Positions 27,585 to 35,877 of a stretch of DNA of 64,000 nucleotides are shown one piece after another; positions within the stretch are counted from its first letter, which is position 1; every line of letters begins with the position of its first letter. Position numbers and translations under genes: made by a program. Source of the DNA: Krasilnikovia cinnamomea (GTDB lineage: Bacteria; Actinomycetota; Actinomycetes; Mycobacteriales; Micromonosporaceae); assembly GCF_004217545.1 (NCBI RefSeq), contig NZ_SHKY01000001.1, positions 5,766,001 to 5,830,000 of the forward strand, given 5' to 3'. Below the pieces are notes generated by a model. That model was given only the letters and a program-made list of their open reading frames with translations, was not told where the DNA came from and did not search any database.

Positions 27585-28559
27585 TCAGCGTCCGTCAATC
27601 GCGATCCAACCGGTCATGATGCCCATGACCTTCTCGTGCGGGTGGTCGGCGACATAGCGGGCCGCGACCTCCAGGACATCGCCGCGGCGGATCGTCGCGA
27701 CCGGCGAGCCGACGCACGGCGGCGCGCTGGAAATCTCCGGATTGCCATGCGGGTCGATGAACTCTGGGGATCCGCCCGACACCACGGTGACTTCGCAGAC
27801 GGGTCGACCCGTGGTCAGGTTGGTGGTCGTGATCGTCCTACCGCCGTGGTGCAGGTGGCCCTTCATGTAGACGATCTCGCCGCTCACTGTGGACCGCCAG
27901 CGTGCCGTTCGGGTGGTGTCCCCGGCGGGGACGTCGTAGGCGGGGTAAAGGCAGCTGACCACATCCAGCCACATCGGGGTGACCGGGGTCAGGCGCCGCG
28001 CGGCGGGGCCGGTGACATAGGTGTACTCGAAGGAGAGGTAGACCGTCTTCTCCTCGTGGGCGTGGTTCATCAGGTCGAACACCATGGTCCAGCGGTCGCC
28101 CCGGTCGACTCGCATGCCGTACCCGGCGGGCAGCGTCACCGGGGTGCGTTCGTTGCCGGACGAGAACACGCGCTTCGGGCCCAGCCCGCCGAGGCGGCAC
28201 ACCAGGTCCGGCTCGCCGAGTTGGCCGATCACGGCGTGGTGCAACATCGGGCCGGTGTTGACGTTGGCGGTGCTGCCATCTTCGTACACCAGGTTCGGTC
28301 TGATCGCCGTCACCATGCAGTCGGTGCACGGCTTCTCGACGTTGAAGGCCAGCTGGTTCCCGGTGCTGCCCATCTCGTCGTGGGTGTGGCCGGTAGCGGC
28401 CGGAAGAGTCCACGGACCGTACCGAACGGTCCTCGTCTCGGTCGCCGCGACCCGCAGGTCGCCGTTGTCCGCGGCGTTCGCCGCCGGGCTGTCGGCGACC
28501 GTGGTGGCGGCGACGGCGACCGCGAGAACCATCGTCAACGTCCGTCTACGTAGAGACAC
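27585..28559 (-). CDS. Secreted protein similar to copper type II monooxygenases (PHM-like)
   Basis: A 324-residue protein with a Sec signal peptide (LRRRTLTMVLAVAVAATTV, cleavage near ANAAD). The mature part contains Cys pairs (CTDC) and His-rich motifs MLHHAV, NHAH and GHLHHGG, the pattern of copper ligands in the two-domain peptidylglycine monooxygenase/DBM fold, although the Met ligand position is not certain. I chose GTG 28559 because AGGAGG lies five bases upstream. A palindrome-like site 61 bases upstream and a TetR gene immediately before it on the same strand suggest regulation. The activity is inferred from fold-level motifs. Confidence 0.65.
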   Translation of the reverse strand: MSLRRRTLTMVLAVAVAATTVADSPAANAADNGDLRVAATETRTVRYGPWTLPAATGHTHDEMGSTGNQLAFNVEKPCTDCMVTAIRPNLVYEDGSTANVNTGPMLHHAVIGQLGEPDLVCRLGGLGPKRVFSSGNERTPVTLPAGYGMRVDRGDRWTMVFDLMNHAHEEKTVYLSFEYTYVTGPAARRLTPVTPMWLDVVSCLYPAYDVPAGDTTRTARWRSTVSGEIVYMKGHLHHGGRTITTTNLTTGRPVCEVTVVSGGSPEFIDPHGNPEISSAPPCVGSPVATIRRGDVLEVAARYVADHPHEKVMGIMTGWIAIDGR

Positions 28560-28619
28560 CACGTCCTCCTTTACTGCGCGATACTCCCGAAACAGGTCCA
28601 AAAATGGACGCATATGGAT

Positions 28620-28633
28620 AGTGACCGTTCAGT
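28620..28633. promoter_or_regulatory. Candidate TetR-type half-palindrome upstream of the secreted copper protein
   Basis: AGTGACCGTTCAGT has matching TGA/TCA arms around a CG centre (A-n-TGA-n-CG-n-TCA-n-T), the form of many TetR operators. It lies 61 bases before GTG 28559. Confidence 0.3.
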
Positions 28634-28730
28634 AACCTGATGTGGCCAGGATGGCCAGCATTGAAGACCGATGTCAATGGAAACGAGGTGCCACCATCGT
28701 GCGGCGAAAGGAATCGCCGGGTCCGACCGC

Positions 28731-29408
28731 TCAGTCCGAAGTGGGCGAGGCCCCGCGCGACGCCGAACCTGCACCTCTGTCGACTTCCGGCGTGGCCTCG
28801 TCCACCGTCAATCCATGATCGCGGGCGAGTGCCAGCAGGGCGACGCGCAGCTGCGGTACGGGCAGCGACGTCACCGGACCGTCGAACCAGCGCGCGATCG
28901 CCGTCCCGCCGACCACGCTGAGCATGAAACGGGCGAGGTCCTCGGCGACGGCCGGCCGTTCGGCGAGGCCGAAGACGTGGCCGAGTGACTCCGTTGCCCA
29001 CTGCCGCAAGGCCAGCCGATACCGCCCCAGCTCTGCGATTGCCGTGGCGCCGGTGCCCTCCTCCAGCATGCCGATGCCGAGCAGCAGCCGTAGGTCGTGT
29101 GGATGGCGTTCGAACGCGGCACTGGCGCCGTCGAGGAACGCCGTGAGCCGATCCCCGACCGTGTCGCCGGCCGGGATTCCGGGAAGCGAACTGACGAGAT
29201 ACCGGCGGGCACGACGGAGCACAGCGAGAAAGATCCCGTCCTTGCTGCCGAAGTGCCAGTAGATCGAGCTGGCCGGTGACCCGCAGGCGGCCGAGATCTT
29301 CGAGATGGAGGTACCGGCGTAGCCGAGCCGCGCCATCAGCTCCGTCGCCGCGTCGAGGATCGCTTCGGGGCCGGGCGCCCCGGCGTCGTGGTGGGCGGCG
29401 TCCTTCAT
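28731..29408 (-). CDS. TetR-family transcriptional regulator
   Basis: A 225-residue protein with a typical TetR DNA-binding domain at residues about 12-60 (ILDAATELMARLGYAGTSISKISAACG, then SIYWHFGSKDGI) and a ligand-binding domain that matches TetR_C families. ATG 29408 is chosen because upstream codons have no family similarity. It precedes the secreted copper-type protein on the same strand by about 170 bases and probably controls it. Confidence 0.92.
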   Translation of the reverse strand: MKDAAHHDAGAPGPEAILDAATELMARLGYAGTSISKISAACGSPASSIYWHFGSKDGIFLAVLRRARRYLVSSLPGIPAGDTVGDRLTAFLDGASAAFERHPHDLRLLLGIGMLEEGTGATAIAELGRYRLALRQWATESLGHVFGLAERPAVAEDLARFMLSVVGGTAIARWFDGPVTSLPVPQLRVALLALARDHGLTVDEATPEVDRGAGSASRGASPTSD

Positions 29409-29660
29409 AGCGTCGAGCCTATGTCGACGGCCACGGGTTGCGACATGGCGGTGCCGCCGCGGCGGATCCCGAAACAACACATCACCGTATTGGTCAACCT
29501 GGTCGGGCCTCGCCCAGGCAGGCCGTCTTCGTCGGACTACGTCACCTTCCACCGGTGATTTCCTCACCTCGCCGGGTGCTTGTGGGTTCAGGCAAATGAC
29601 GGCTCGCAGGTCTACTAGGGAACGGCGAAACGGCCGCGCTTCTCGGGTACCTTGCGAAGC

Positions 29661-30086
29661 ATGGATCTCATCTCACACCTGCCGACCGAACGTCGTCGTC
29701 AGGTCGAAACTCGGCTGCGTCACGACCTCATCGCGTGGCTGACGAGCGTGCGACCCGACGGGCAACCGGTTAGCGTCCCCGTGTGGTTCCTGGTGCGCGA
29801 CGACGGGACGATCCTGATCTACAGCCAGCCCGGGAAGGTAAAGCTGCGCAACATCGCCGCCAACCCACGGGTAAGCCTGACCCTGGACGGCACCGACCTC
29901 GGCCGTGACGTCGTGCGCATCGAGGGCGTCGCCGCAACCGTCGACGACCAGCTGACCGCGGATCGGGAGCCGGCGTTCCAGGCGAAGTACAGCGAGCGGA
30001 TCCAGACCGTGTTCGGCACGTCCACGCGCTTCGCCGAGCTTTACAGTGTCGCCCTGGTCATCACGCCGACGAAGCTGCGCGCCTGA
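29661..30086 (+). CDS. PPOX-class F420/FMN-dependent enzyme
   Basis: A 141-residue single-domain split-barrel protein of the pyridoxamine 5'-phosphate oxidase-like family. Motifs include ATGxxDG-like TSVRPDGQPVSVPVWF, YSQPGKVKLRNIAANPRVSL and a C-terminal VITPTKLRA, the pattern of the small mycobacterial Rv3369-type PPOX group. These proteins bind F420 or FMN and reduce or oxidise small molecules. ATG 29661 is used; the TTG nine bases earlier is possible. The ribosome binding site is weak. Confidence 0.85.
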   Translation: MDLISHLPTERRRQVETRLRHDLIAWLTSVRPDGQPVSVPVWFLVRDDGTILIYSQPGKVKLRNIAANPRVSLTLDGTDLGRDVVRIEGVAATVDDQLTADREPAFQAKYSERIQTVFGTSTRFAELYSVALVITPTKLRA

Positions 30087-30259
30087 TCGCGGACTTGCCG
30101 GCCGTGGTGACCAGTCCAGGCCTGCGCGCTGCCCTGGACGACGTGGCGTCCAGGGCCGCAGCCCGGATCAGGCGGCCGAGGGCGGCCGACCGAAGGAAGA
30201 TGATCATGTTTTACCGTCGCGGACGCTACGACCGGCTAGCGGGCAGGCGCCGGAGCTGG

Positions 30260-30599
30260 CTAGCCGCCGTTCGCGTTGTCCTGCGCCGCCTTGATCTGCT
30301 CGGCGAGATCCAGACACTCTTCCGTCGGCACTCCGAGGTAGGACTCATCGTCGATGGCGTGGATGCATCGCCTCGATGCATTGCAGCGCCCAGCGCATCC
30401 GGGGTACGGCGGTCTCCGGGTGGTCGCCGTACTCGCCGGCAACCTCGATAGCGCAGCCGCGGGTACCGCGATGGGCGCGCACCGAACGGCGGATGGCGTC
30501 GGTGACCTCGGCTGGGCCGGGCTGACCGAGGGCGGACAGTGGGCTGGTGAAGAGGGCCTCTGCGCGGGCGGCGTTAAGGAGGTCGGTTGATTGGTTCAT
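30260..30599 (-). pseudogene. Small conserved actinobacterial protein, frameshifted
   Basis: ATG 30599 (AGAAGGG upstream) opens a frame with residues resembling a small actinobacterial family: AARAEALFTSPLS, then GCAIEVAGEYGDHPETAVPRMRWA. It ends early at 30345. A second frame continues naturally (HAIDDESYLGVPTEECLDLAE...) to a stop at 30260. Removing either one C after the ATGCATCC stretch near 30367 or a 13-base segment bounded by two ATGCATC copies restores one open frame of about 108-112 residues. I see this as a frameshift mutation or sequencing error. The short 84-residue product could still be functional, since the recognisable family part is upstream of the break. Confidence 0.6.
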
Positions 30600-30628
30600 G
30601 ATGCATGCCCTTCTTCTCTGGCGTGATG

Positions 30629-30670
30629 GTGTGCCGCGGAGGCGCCCGAGGGGCTGCCTCCGCGACACAC
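30629..30670. terminator. Strong hairpin terminator
   Basis: CGCGGAGGC (30635-30643) pairs perfectly with GCCTCCGCG (30656-30664), extended by GTGTG/CACAC with one C-A mismatch. It sits seven bases past the stop of the secreted crystallin-like gene and before the start of the frameshifted gene, so it probably separates the two transcripts. Confidence 0.75.
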
Positions 30671-30676
30671 CGTTGG

Positions 30677-31351
30677 TTACGCCGGGCTAGTGACGGATGA
30701 AGCTCTGTCGTTCCAGCCGTAGCCGTATAGGCGGAGGTCGCCGATGTTCCGGTAGGCGGGAAAAACGATCTGGTCGCCGCCAAATTCGATGTCGGCGAAT
30801 AGCCGAGTGTTGTAAGCCCCCGTGGTGAGGGACGAGATCCGGTCGTTCCAATTTGCCGTGCAAACCGGGGGGATGATCGTGCAGTGTGCCGGCAGCGTCC
30901 TGAGATCGGCGACGGGCTCGTAAGGGCCGCGGGTGAAACGGTCACCACTGTAGTAGATGTCCTCGTAATAGGTCACTGTGGTCGATGCGACCCGTGTGTG
31001 TTGCGCCCGTAGTTCGTTCGCTTGTCGGTCCATTTGCGCGGCGGCTCGATCGTAGTCGGACTTGTCGGTGTAGCCGTGCATCACGCCGCGTGCCAAATCG
31101 TCAGCGGAGACCGTGAAGAAGTGGACGGTCGGCGCGATGCGGGCGAAATCCTGTGGGCTATAGCGTTTACCGGCAACGATCACCGGGATCTGCGGTGTCA
31201 TCGTCGTCGCCATGGAACGATCGGTGGGCGGGGCTGGTGACGGCGTCGTGTCCGCCTGCGCTGCGCCGGCGGTGGCAGCGGCGATACTGCCCGTCAGGGC
31301 AGCCACGGTGCTGATCTTTGCGAGGTGCCAGCGGATAGAAGAGTTTCGCAT
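30677..31351 (-). CDS. Secreted protein with beta/gamma-crystallin-like domain
   Basis: A 224-residue exported protein: signal peptide with a hydrophobic core (TVAALTGSIAAATAGAAQA), a Pro/Thr linker, a helical middle part, and a C-terminal segment (about 130-224) carrying twice the motif WNDRISSL / WNDRASSV with aromatic-rich strands. This is the repeat pattern of beta/gamma-crystallin-like and peptidase-inhibitor I36 proteins. ATG 31351 has a perfect AAGGAGG site. It may be an extracellular stress or inhibitor protein; function is not shown. Confidence 0.75.
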   Translation of the reverse strand: MRNSSIRWHLAKISTVAALTGSIAAATAGAAQADTTPSPAPPTDRSMATTMTPQIPVIVAGKRYSPQDFARIAPTVHFFTVSADDLARGVMHGYTDKSDYDRAAAQMDRQANELRAQHTRVASTTVTYYEDIYYSGDRFTRGPYEPVADLRTLPAHCTIIPPVCTANWNDRISSLTTGAYNTRLFADIEFGGDQIVFPAYRNIGDLRLYGYGWNDRASSVTSPA

Positions 31352-31412
31352 TTCAATCCTCCTTGGAAGATGGGCGGAAAGGCTCATCCGAATCGATGGA
31401 TGATTGGGAATG

Positions 31413-32408
31413 TCAGGAGAACTGGTTGTAGTGGATGCCGTTTCCGGTGCTGCCGCGTGTCACGAGGTACAGCTTGTTGTTGTAGCTTGTGACGGCGGGT
31501 GCGTTGAGGGTCAGGCCGCCGCCGGGAACCGAGTGGGAGCCGTTCCACGATGTTCCGTTGAAGGAGGCGAAGTGGAGGCCGTTGTCGGTGCCGCGTACGA
31601 ATGCGTACAGCTTGTTGTTGTAGGTGGTGACGGCGGGTGCGTCGAGGGTTAGTCCGGCTTCGGGAGCGTGTGTCCAGCCGGCCCACGACGATCCGTTGAA
31701 CGAGTTGTAGTGGATGCCGTTTCCGGTGCTGCCGCGTGTCACGAGGTACAGCTTGTTGTTGTAGCTTGTGACGGCGGGTGCGTTGAGGGTCAGGCCGCCG
31801 CCGGGAACCGAGTGGGAGCCGTTCCACGATGTTCCGTTGAAGGAGGCGAAGTGGAGGCCGTTGTCGGTGCCGCGTACGAATGCGTACAGCTTGTTGTTGT
31901 AGGTGGTGACGGCGGGTGCGTCGAAGGTTAGTCCGGCTTCGGGAGCGTGTGTCCAGCCGGCCCACGACGATCCGTTGAACGAGTTGTAGTGGATGCCGTT
32001 TCCGGTGCTGCCGCGTGTCACGAGGTACAGCTTGTTGTTGTAGCTTGTGACGGCGGGTGCGTTGAGGGTCAGGCCGCCGCCGGGAACCGAGTGGGAGCCG
32101 TTCCACGATGTTCCGTTGAAGGAGGCGAAGTGGAGGCCGTTGTCGGTGCCGCGTACGAATGCGTACAGCTTGTTGTTGTAGGTGGTGATGGCGGGTGCGT
32201 CGAAGGTTAGTCCGGCTTCGGGAGCGTGTGTCCAGCCGGCCCACTGTTGAGACTGCAAAGCGAGCAGATTGCTGGAAGTCAGCTGGTGCGCCTGCTGATC
32301 GTTCGTCGTGCTGGCCAACGCGCTGTTGGCGCTACCGGTCAGGGCACTGCACACAACGAGGGCTGTAGCGGCGCAATAGATGGTCCGCCGCGTGAATCGT
32401 GTACTCAC
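31413..32408 (-). CDS. Secreted repeat protein, lectin-like beta-propeller
   Basis: A 331-residue exported protein with a signal peptide (RRTIYCAATALVVCSALTG, cleavage near ALAS). The rest consists of six blades of about 46 residues in two alternating types, one ending in YAFVRGTDNGLHF and one in YLVTRGSTGNGIHY. The motif (Ala-Pro-Ala-Val...Tyr-Asn-Asn-Lys-Leu-Tyr...Arg-Gly-Thr-Asp-Asn) resembles PLL-type fucose-binding and sialidase-like beta-propellers. GTG 32408 is chosen for AGGAG seven bases upstream. The DNA of the blades is a near-identical 279-base tandem repeat, so blade number may vary between strains. Sugar binding is inferred. Confidence 0.82.
   Translation of the reverse strand: MSTRFTRRTIYCAATALVVCSALTGSANSALASTTNDQQAHQLTSSNLLALQSQQWAGWTHAPEAGLTFDAPAITTYNNKLYAFVRGTDNGLHFASFNGTSWNGSHSVPGGGLTLNAPAVTSYNNKLYLVTRGSTGNGIHYNSFNGSSWAGWTHAPEAGLTFDAPAVTTYNNKLYAFVRGTDNGLHFASFNGTSWNGSHSVPGGGLTLNAPAVTSYNNKLYLVTRGSTGNGIHYNSFNGSSWAGWTHAPEAGLTLDAPAVTTYNNKLYAFVRGTDNGLHFASFNGTSWNGSHSVPGGGLTLNAPAVTSYNNKLYLVTRGSTGNGIHYNQFS
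31414..32250. repeat. 279-base tandem repeat, three near-identical copies
   Basis: The coding part of the lectin-like gene repeats with a 279-base period (93 codons, two propeller blades). Copies differ at only a few positions, such as GAGGGTT versus GAAGGTT and GTGACGG versus GTGATGG, so the amplification is recent or kept uniform by gene conversion. Confidence 0.93.
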
Positions 32409-32439
32409 GTGATTTCTCCTCTGAGGTAGCGTTTGCGGG

Positions 32440-32525
32440 CCGGCAGCTGGTAGGACTTCGTGAGAGCTGTGGCGGCGCAAGGAATGATCCGCTGGTAAGT
32501 CGTGTACCCAGGCGTTCTCCCTTCG
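32440..32525 (-). pseudogene. Degenerate duplicate of the lectin-like gene's 5' end
   Basis: Minus-strand sequence GGGAGAACGCCTGGGTACACGA followed by TTGCGCCGC and ACAGC lines up with the lectin-like gene's own GGAGAAATCACGTGAGTACACGA, TTGCGCCGC, ACAGC order, covering the ribosome binding site, start and signal-peptide codons (CAATAL is kept in both). The copy has no downstream coding part. The remaining bases of the 32409-32773 gap hold no gene that I can see. Confidence 0.55.
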
Positions 32526-32773
32526 GTGTGGAGCCGATGGCGTTCCTCGACCGCCGCTCTGGCGAGGTTCCTTGGATGCTGTCCCGGGCATTCCGGCGTC
32601 AACACGATGACGGTGTCGAATTCCGATCCCGGTCGGCAGAGGCAGCGGTCCGGGCTCGGGCCGGGATCTCGGCGGCCGCGAGCCGCGCTGCGGGTTGGCG
32701 CATCGGGCCAGCGGACTGTGACGTTTGGTGGGCCGGGCGACGGTTCCCGGTGGGGTCGGGACGGGTGCCTCTG

Positions 32774-33598
32774 ATGGCCGGGATCGCGGTCGGCCATGGT
32801 GTGTCCATGGGTGCAGCAGCTGTTCAGAGCGCTTCCACGCCGTCCGGTGCGGGTGAACGTTGGCCGCGGTGGCGGGTGTGGATCATCAGGATCTGGTACG
32901 GCCTGCTGGGGTTGTGGGCGCTGTCGATGTCGCAAGGGGTCGTTCGCCTGATCCTCGGCGATGCCGGCGCCGACGAACGGTTCACGTACGTCGTGGTGAC
33001 CGCGTGGAAGCTGCTCGCGCTCGGCGGTGTCCTCGGAGTCAGCTGGACTGGGGGCCGCTCGGTCGTCGCGTTCCAGGCGGTCGTGGTCGGCTTTGTGGGC
33101 TGGTGGGGTTCCGAGTTGCTGTACGCGGTACACCCGGCGGACGCCACCCCGGCCGCCTCCATGATCGCGACGGTGGTGTTGTGGTTGCTGCCGTTGGTGC
33201 TGCTGCGGCCGCACCGCGGTGAGCTGGCTCGTTTCCATGCGCGACCCAGCGCGGTCCTGTTGCCGCTTGCCCTTGTCGCCGCGGTGCCGCTGTGCGTGTA
33301 TGCGGTGCGCCAAGGTGACCTGGCGACCGGACTCAACGGGAGGGTCGAGGTCTACTACGTCTCCTCCGGACTCGGCCTTGTCCTCGCCGTTCAGGTGGTC
33401 TTCGCGGGGTTCCGGCCGCGGGGCAGCCGTTGGTTGCCGCGGTTCGTGGCGCTGGTCGCCGTCTGCACCGGTCTCGCCGCGATCGTCTGGCCGGACGACC
33501 TGACCAGTCCTGGCCGCGGGTGGGGCATTGCCCTCGTGTGTTGGGCGCTGCTTTTCATGGTCGGCGCCGAGGTGGAGGTCAACCGTGACCCGCCATGA
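32774..33598 (+). CDS. Polytopic membrane protein of unknown function
   Basis: A 274-residue protein with about eight hydrophobic helices starting near residue 30 (IIRIWYGLLGLWAL) and ending near 265, with short basic loops. I do not recognise the family. ATG 32774 is a tentative start; ATG 32807 is an alternative, and neither has a strong ribosome binding site. It lies 228 bases upstream of the two-component operon on the same strand but is not obviously part of it. Confidence 0.65.
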   Translation: MAGIAVGHGVSMGAAAVQSASTPSGAGERWPRWRVWIIRIWYGLLGLWALSMSQGVVRLILGDAGADERFTYVVVTAWKLLALGGVLGVSWTGGRSVVAFQAVVVGFVGWWGSELLYAVHPADATPAASMIATVVLWLLPLVLLRPHRGELARFHARPSAVLLPLALVAAVPLCVYAVRQGDLATGLNGRVEVYYVSSGLGLVLAVQVVFAGFRPRGSRWLPRFVALVAVCTGLAAIVWPDDLTSPGRGWGIALVCWALLFMVGAEVEVNRDPP

Positions 33599-33825
33599 GC
33601 GGCGTTGGCGGCACGGCGCAACCAGCCGTACGTCGCGGGGATGGGCGATGCCGGGCGTTTCGGACGGTTTGGTGCGGACGGGGCGTCTTGCGTCGCTTCA
33701 CTTGCTATTGCCGGCGTGGTGGATTCCTGGTCCGGTGCCGCGTCGGCGCGGCACGGCCCGCATGCGAGTGAGGTCTGGGTCTGGGCGATGTGCGGGCATA
33801 GGCTGAGAGCCGGTGGGGGGCTTCG

Positions 33826-35877
33826 ATGACCGCGATGCCGTTGACTTTGCCCGCCGGACCGCCGCAGGCGGCCGGGCGGCGCTGGTGGCCGTCCCCGCGG
33901 TCGGCGGCGCTGGTGGTCTGGATCGTGGCGGTCGCCGCGGCGGCGGGTGCGGTCACCTTCGTGTTGCTGGTGCATCGGTCCGGGCTGCCGATGCCCGAGG
34001 TGTATCTGGATAACATCTGGCCGGCGCTGGTGCTGCCCGCCGTGGGATTCGTGCTGGTGGGGCGCGGTCCGTACCGGATGATCGGCTGGTTGTTCATCCT
34101 GGGCGGGCTGAGCGCGGGTGTGGCGGCGTTCGGATTCGCGTTCGCGGCGTGGGCGGTGCCGCGTCCGGGCCTGTACGGGTGGGCCGGCGCGGGGGTCTGG
34201 GCCGCCAAGTGGGCGTGGATGCCGGCAGCGCTGGGGGCGTCCCTGGTGGTCCTGCTGTTGCCGGATGGCCGGATGCGCGGCTGGCGGCGGCCGGTCTTCA
34301 TCGCCGGGTGGGCGGCGATCGGCGCACTCGCCGTCGTCTCGGCACTATCGGGATCCACGGCTACCGATCCCACCACCGGCGACACGGTGGCGTTGCCGAA
34401 TCCGCTGGCAGTGCCCGCACTGGAGCGGCTGATCTGGCCGGTTCTTATTGTGGCCTGGGCGGTGCTGTTGGGTGCGCTTGTGGCCGGGGTGGGGTATCTG
34501 AGCTGGCGATGGCGGCGAGCCACCGGCCGCGAGCGCACTGGCCTGGCCGTGCTGACCGTAGCCGCGTGGCTGCTGCTGCCCTGGGCCGAGGTGCCCGTCG
34601 TCGGGAAGTGGCTGGAGATACTAGTCGTTCCGGTGTTCGCGGTGATGGTGGCGGTGGGGCTGTTGCGGTACGGCGATACCAGCGTCGACCGGGTGCTCGG
34701 CCGCAGCTACCTGTGGGTCAGTTTGACGACCTGCGTGGTCGCCGGGTATCTGCTGGTGGTCACCGTGTTGGCGGCGGTGATGCAGCGGGCGACCGGGGTC
34801 AGCCTCGCGGTGGCCGCGAGCGGGGTGGTCGCGTTGCTGATCGCGCCGTTGCGGACTCGGCTGCAGCGCAGCGTGGACCGGCTGCTGTATGGCGCGCGCG
34901 CCGACCCGTACGCCAGCGTCGCGGCGTTGTCGGCGCGGCTGGAAGGCAACGTTTCCGCTGATGAGGTGTTGCCGGCGGTGGCCCGCACGATCACCGACGA
35001 GCTGCGGCTGCCGTACGCGGCCTTCCACCTCAATGGTCCGGACGGGGAGGTGGCGGTGGCTGAGCACGGGATGGTCCGCGGCGACCTGATCGTGCTGCCG
35101 GTGGAGTATCTCGGCGCGCCGGTCGGGAACCTGGTGGTGTCCACCCCCGGCCGTGGGGTGGCGCTGCGGGCCGCTGAACGGCGCCTGCTGGCTGACCTGG
35201 CCCGCCAGTCCGGGCCGGCGGCGCATGGCGTGGCCACCTTGATGGAGCTGCGCCGGTCACGGCAACGCCTGGTCGCCGCGCGGGAGGAGGAACGTCGCTC
35301 GTTGCGCCGGGAGCTGCATGACGACCTGGGCGCGATGTTGACCGGCGTGGCGTTGGGCGTTGACGCGGCCGGCAATCGGGTGGCGGCCGGGTCACCCGCC
35401 GCGGAGCAGCTCAGCCGCGTCCGGATCGTGGTGTCCGCGGCCGTGGACGGCCTGCGCCGCATCATCGACGGGTTGCGGCCGCCGGCGTTGGACGAGGTGG
35501 GCCTGGTGGCGGCGATCCGTGACGGTCTCCTGCCGCTGTCGAACGGCGGACCCCACCTTGAGGTGGACGCGGAATCGTTGCCGGCGTTGCCACCGGAGGT
35601 GGAGGTCGCCTGCTACCACGTGGCTGTCGAGGCCGTCCACAACGCGATACGGCACGCCGGTGCCCGGCGGGTGACCGTGTCGCTGGCGGCCACCGACGGG
35701 CGCCTCGAACTCACCGTGGCCGACGACGGCCACGGCATCGAGCCGGCCGCCGATCAGGGGCAGGGGCTGACGACGATGCGTCAACGGGTGGAGGAGATCG
35801 GCGGGCGTTTCGACCTGGCCAGCGGACCGGACGGGACGACCGTGTCCGCCACCCTGCCGACGGGCAGCCGGCCATGA
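33826..35877 (+). CDS. NarL-type sensor histidine kinase
   Basis: A 683-residue membrane kinase. The first 320 residues contain about eight to ten transmembrane helices, forming a membrane-embedded sensor. A GAF-like segment follows (about 345-465). The HisKA_3 dimerisation motif is EEERRSLRRELHDDLGAML with the phospho-acceptor His near 497. The HATPase_c domain ends the protein (NAIRHAGA, then VADDGHGI, then GQGLTTMRQR). GGTGGGGGG precedes ATG 33826. It overlaps the regulator gene by four bases (ATGA). The signal sensed is unknown. Confidence 0.95.
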   Translation: MTAMPLTLPAGPPQAAGRRWWPSPRSAALVVWIVAVAAAAGAVTFVLLVHRSGLPMPEVYLDNIWPALVLPAVGFVLVGRGPYRMIGWLFILGGLSAGVAAFGFAFAAWAVPRPGLYGWAGAGVWAAKWAWMPAALGASLVVLLLPDGRMRGWRRPVFIAGWAAIGALAVVSALSGSTATDPTTGDTVALPNPLAVPALERLIWPVLIVAWAVLLGALVAGVGYLSWRWRRATGRERTGLAVLTVAAWLLLPWAEVPVVGKWLEILVVPVFAVMVAVGLLRYGDTSVDRVLGRSYLWVSLTTCVVAGYLLVVTVLAAVMQRATGVSLAVAASGVVALLIAPLRTRLQRSVDRLLYGARADPYASVAALSARLEGNVSADEVLPAVARTITDELRLPYAAFHLNGPDGEVAVAEHGMVRGDLIVLPVEYLGAPVGNLVVSTPGRGVALRAAERRLLADLARQSGPAAHGVATLMELRRSRQRLVAAREEERRSLRRELHDDLGAMLTGVALGVDAAGNRVAAGSPAAEQLSRVRIVVSAAVDGLRRIIDGLRPPALDEVGLVAAIRDGLLPLSNGGPHLEVDAESLPALPPEVEVACYHVAVEAVHNAIRHAGARRVTVSLAATDGRLELTVADDGHGIEPAADQGQGLTTMRQRVEEIGGRFDLASGPDGTTVSATLPTGSRP

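Noticed and set aside
27243..28553. A 436-residue plus-strand frame opposite the membrane and secreted proteins
   Set aside because: It has no domain and the minus-strand genes have signal peptides, helices and ribosome binding sites.
31384..32244. A 286-residue Arg/His-rich minus-strand frame in the repeat gene
   Set aside because: It is the shadow of the lectin-like repeat gene in another frame; its periodicity comes from the 279-base repeat.
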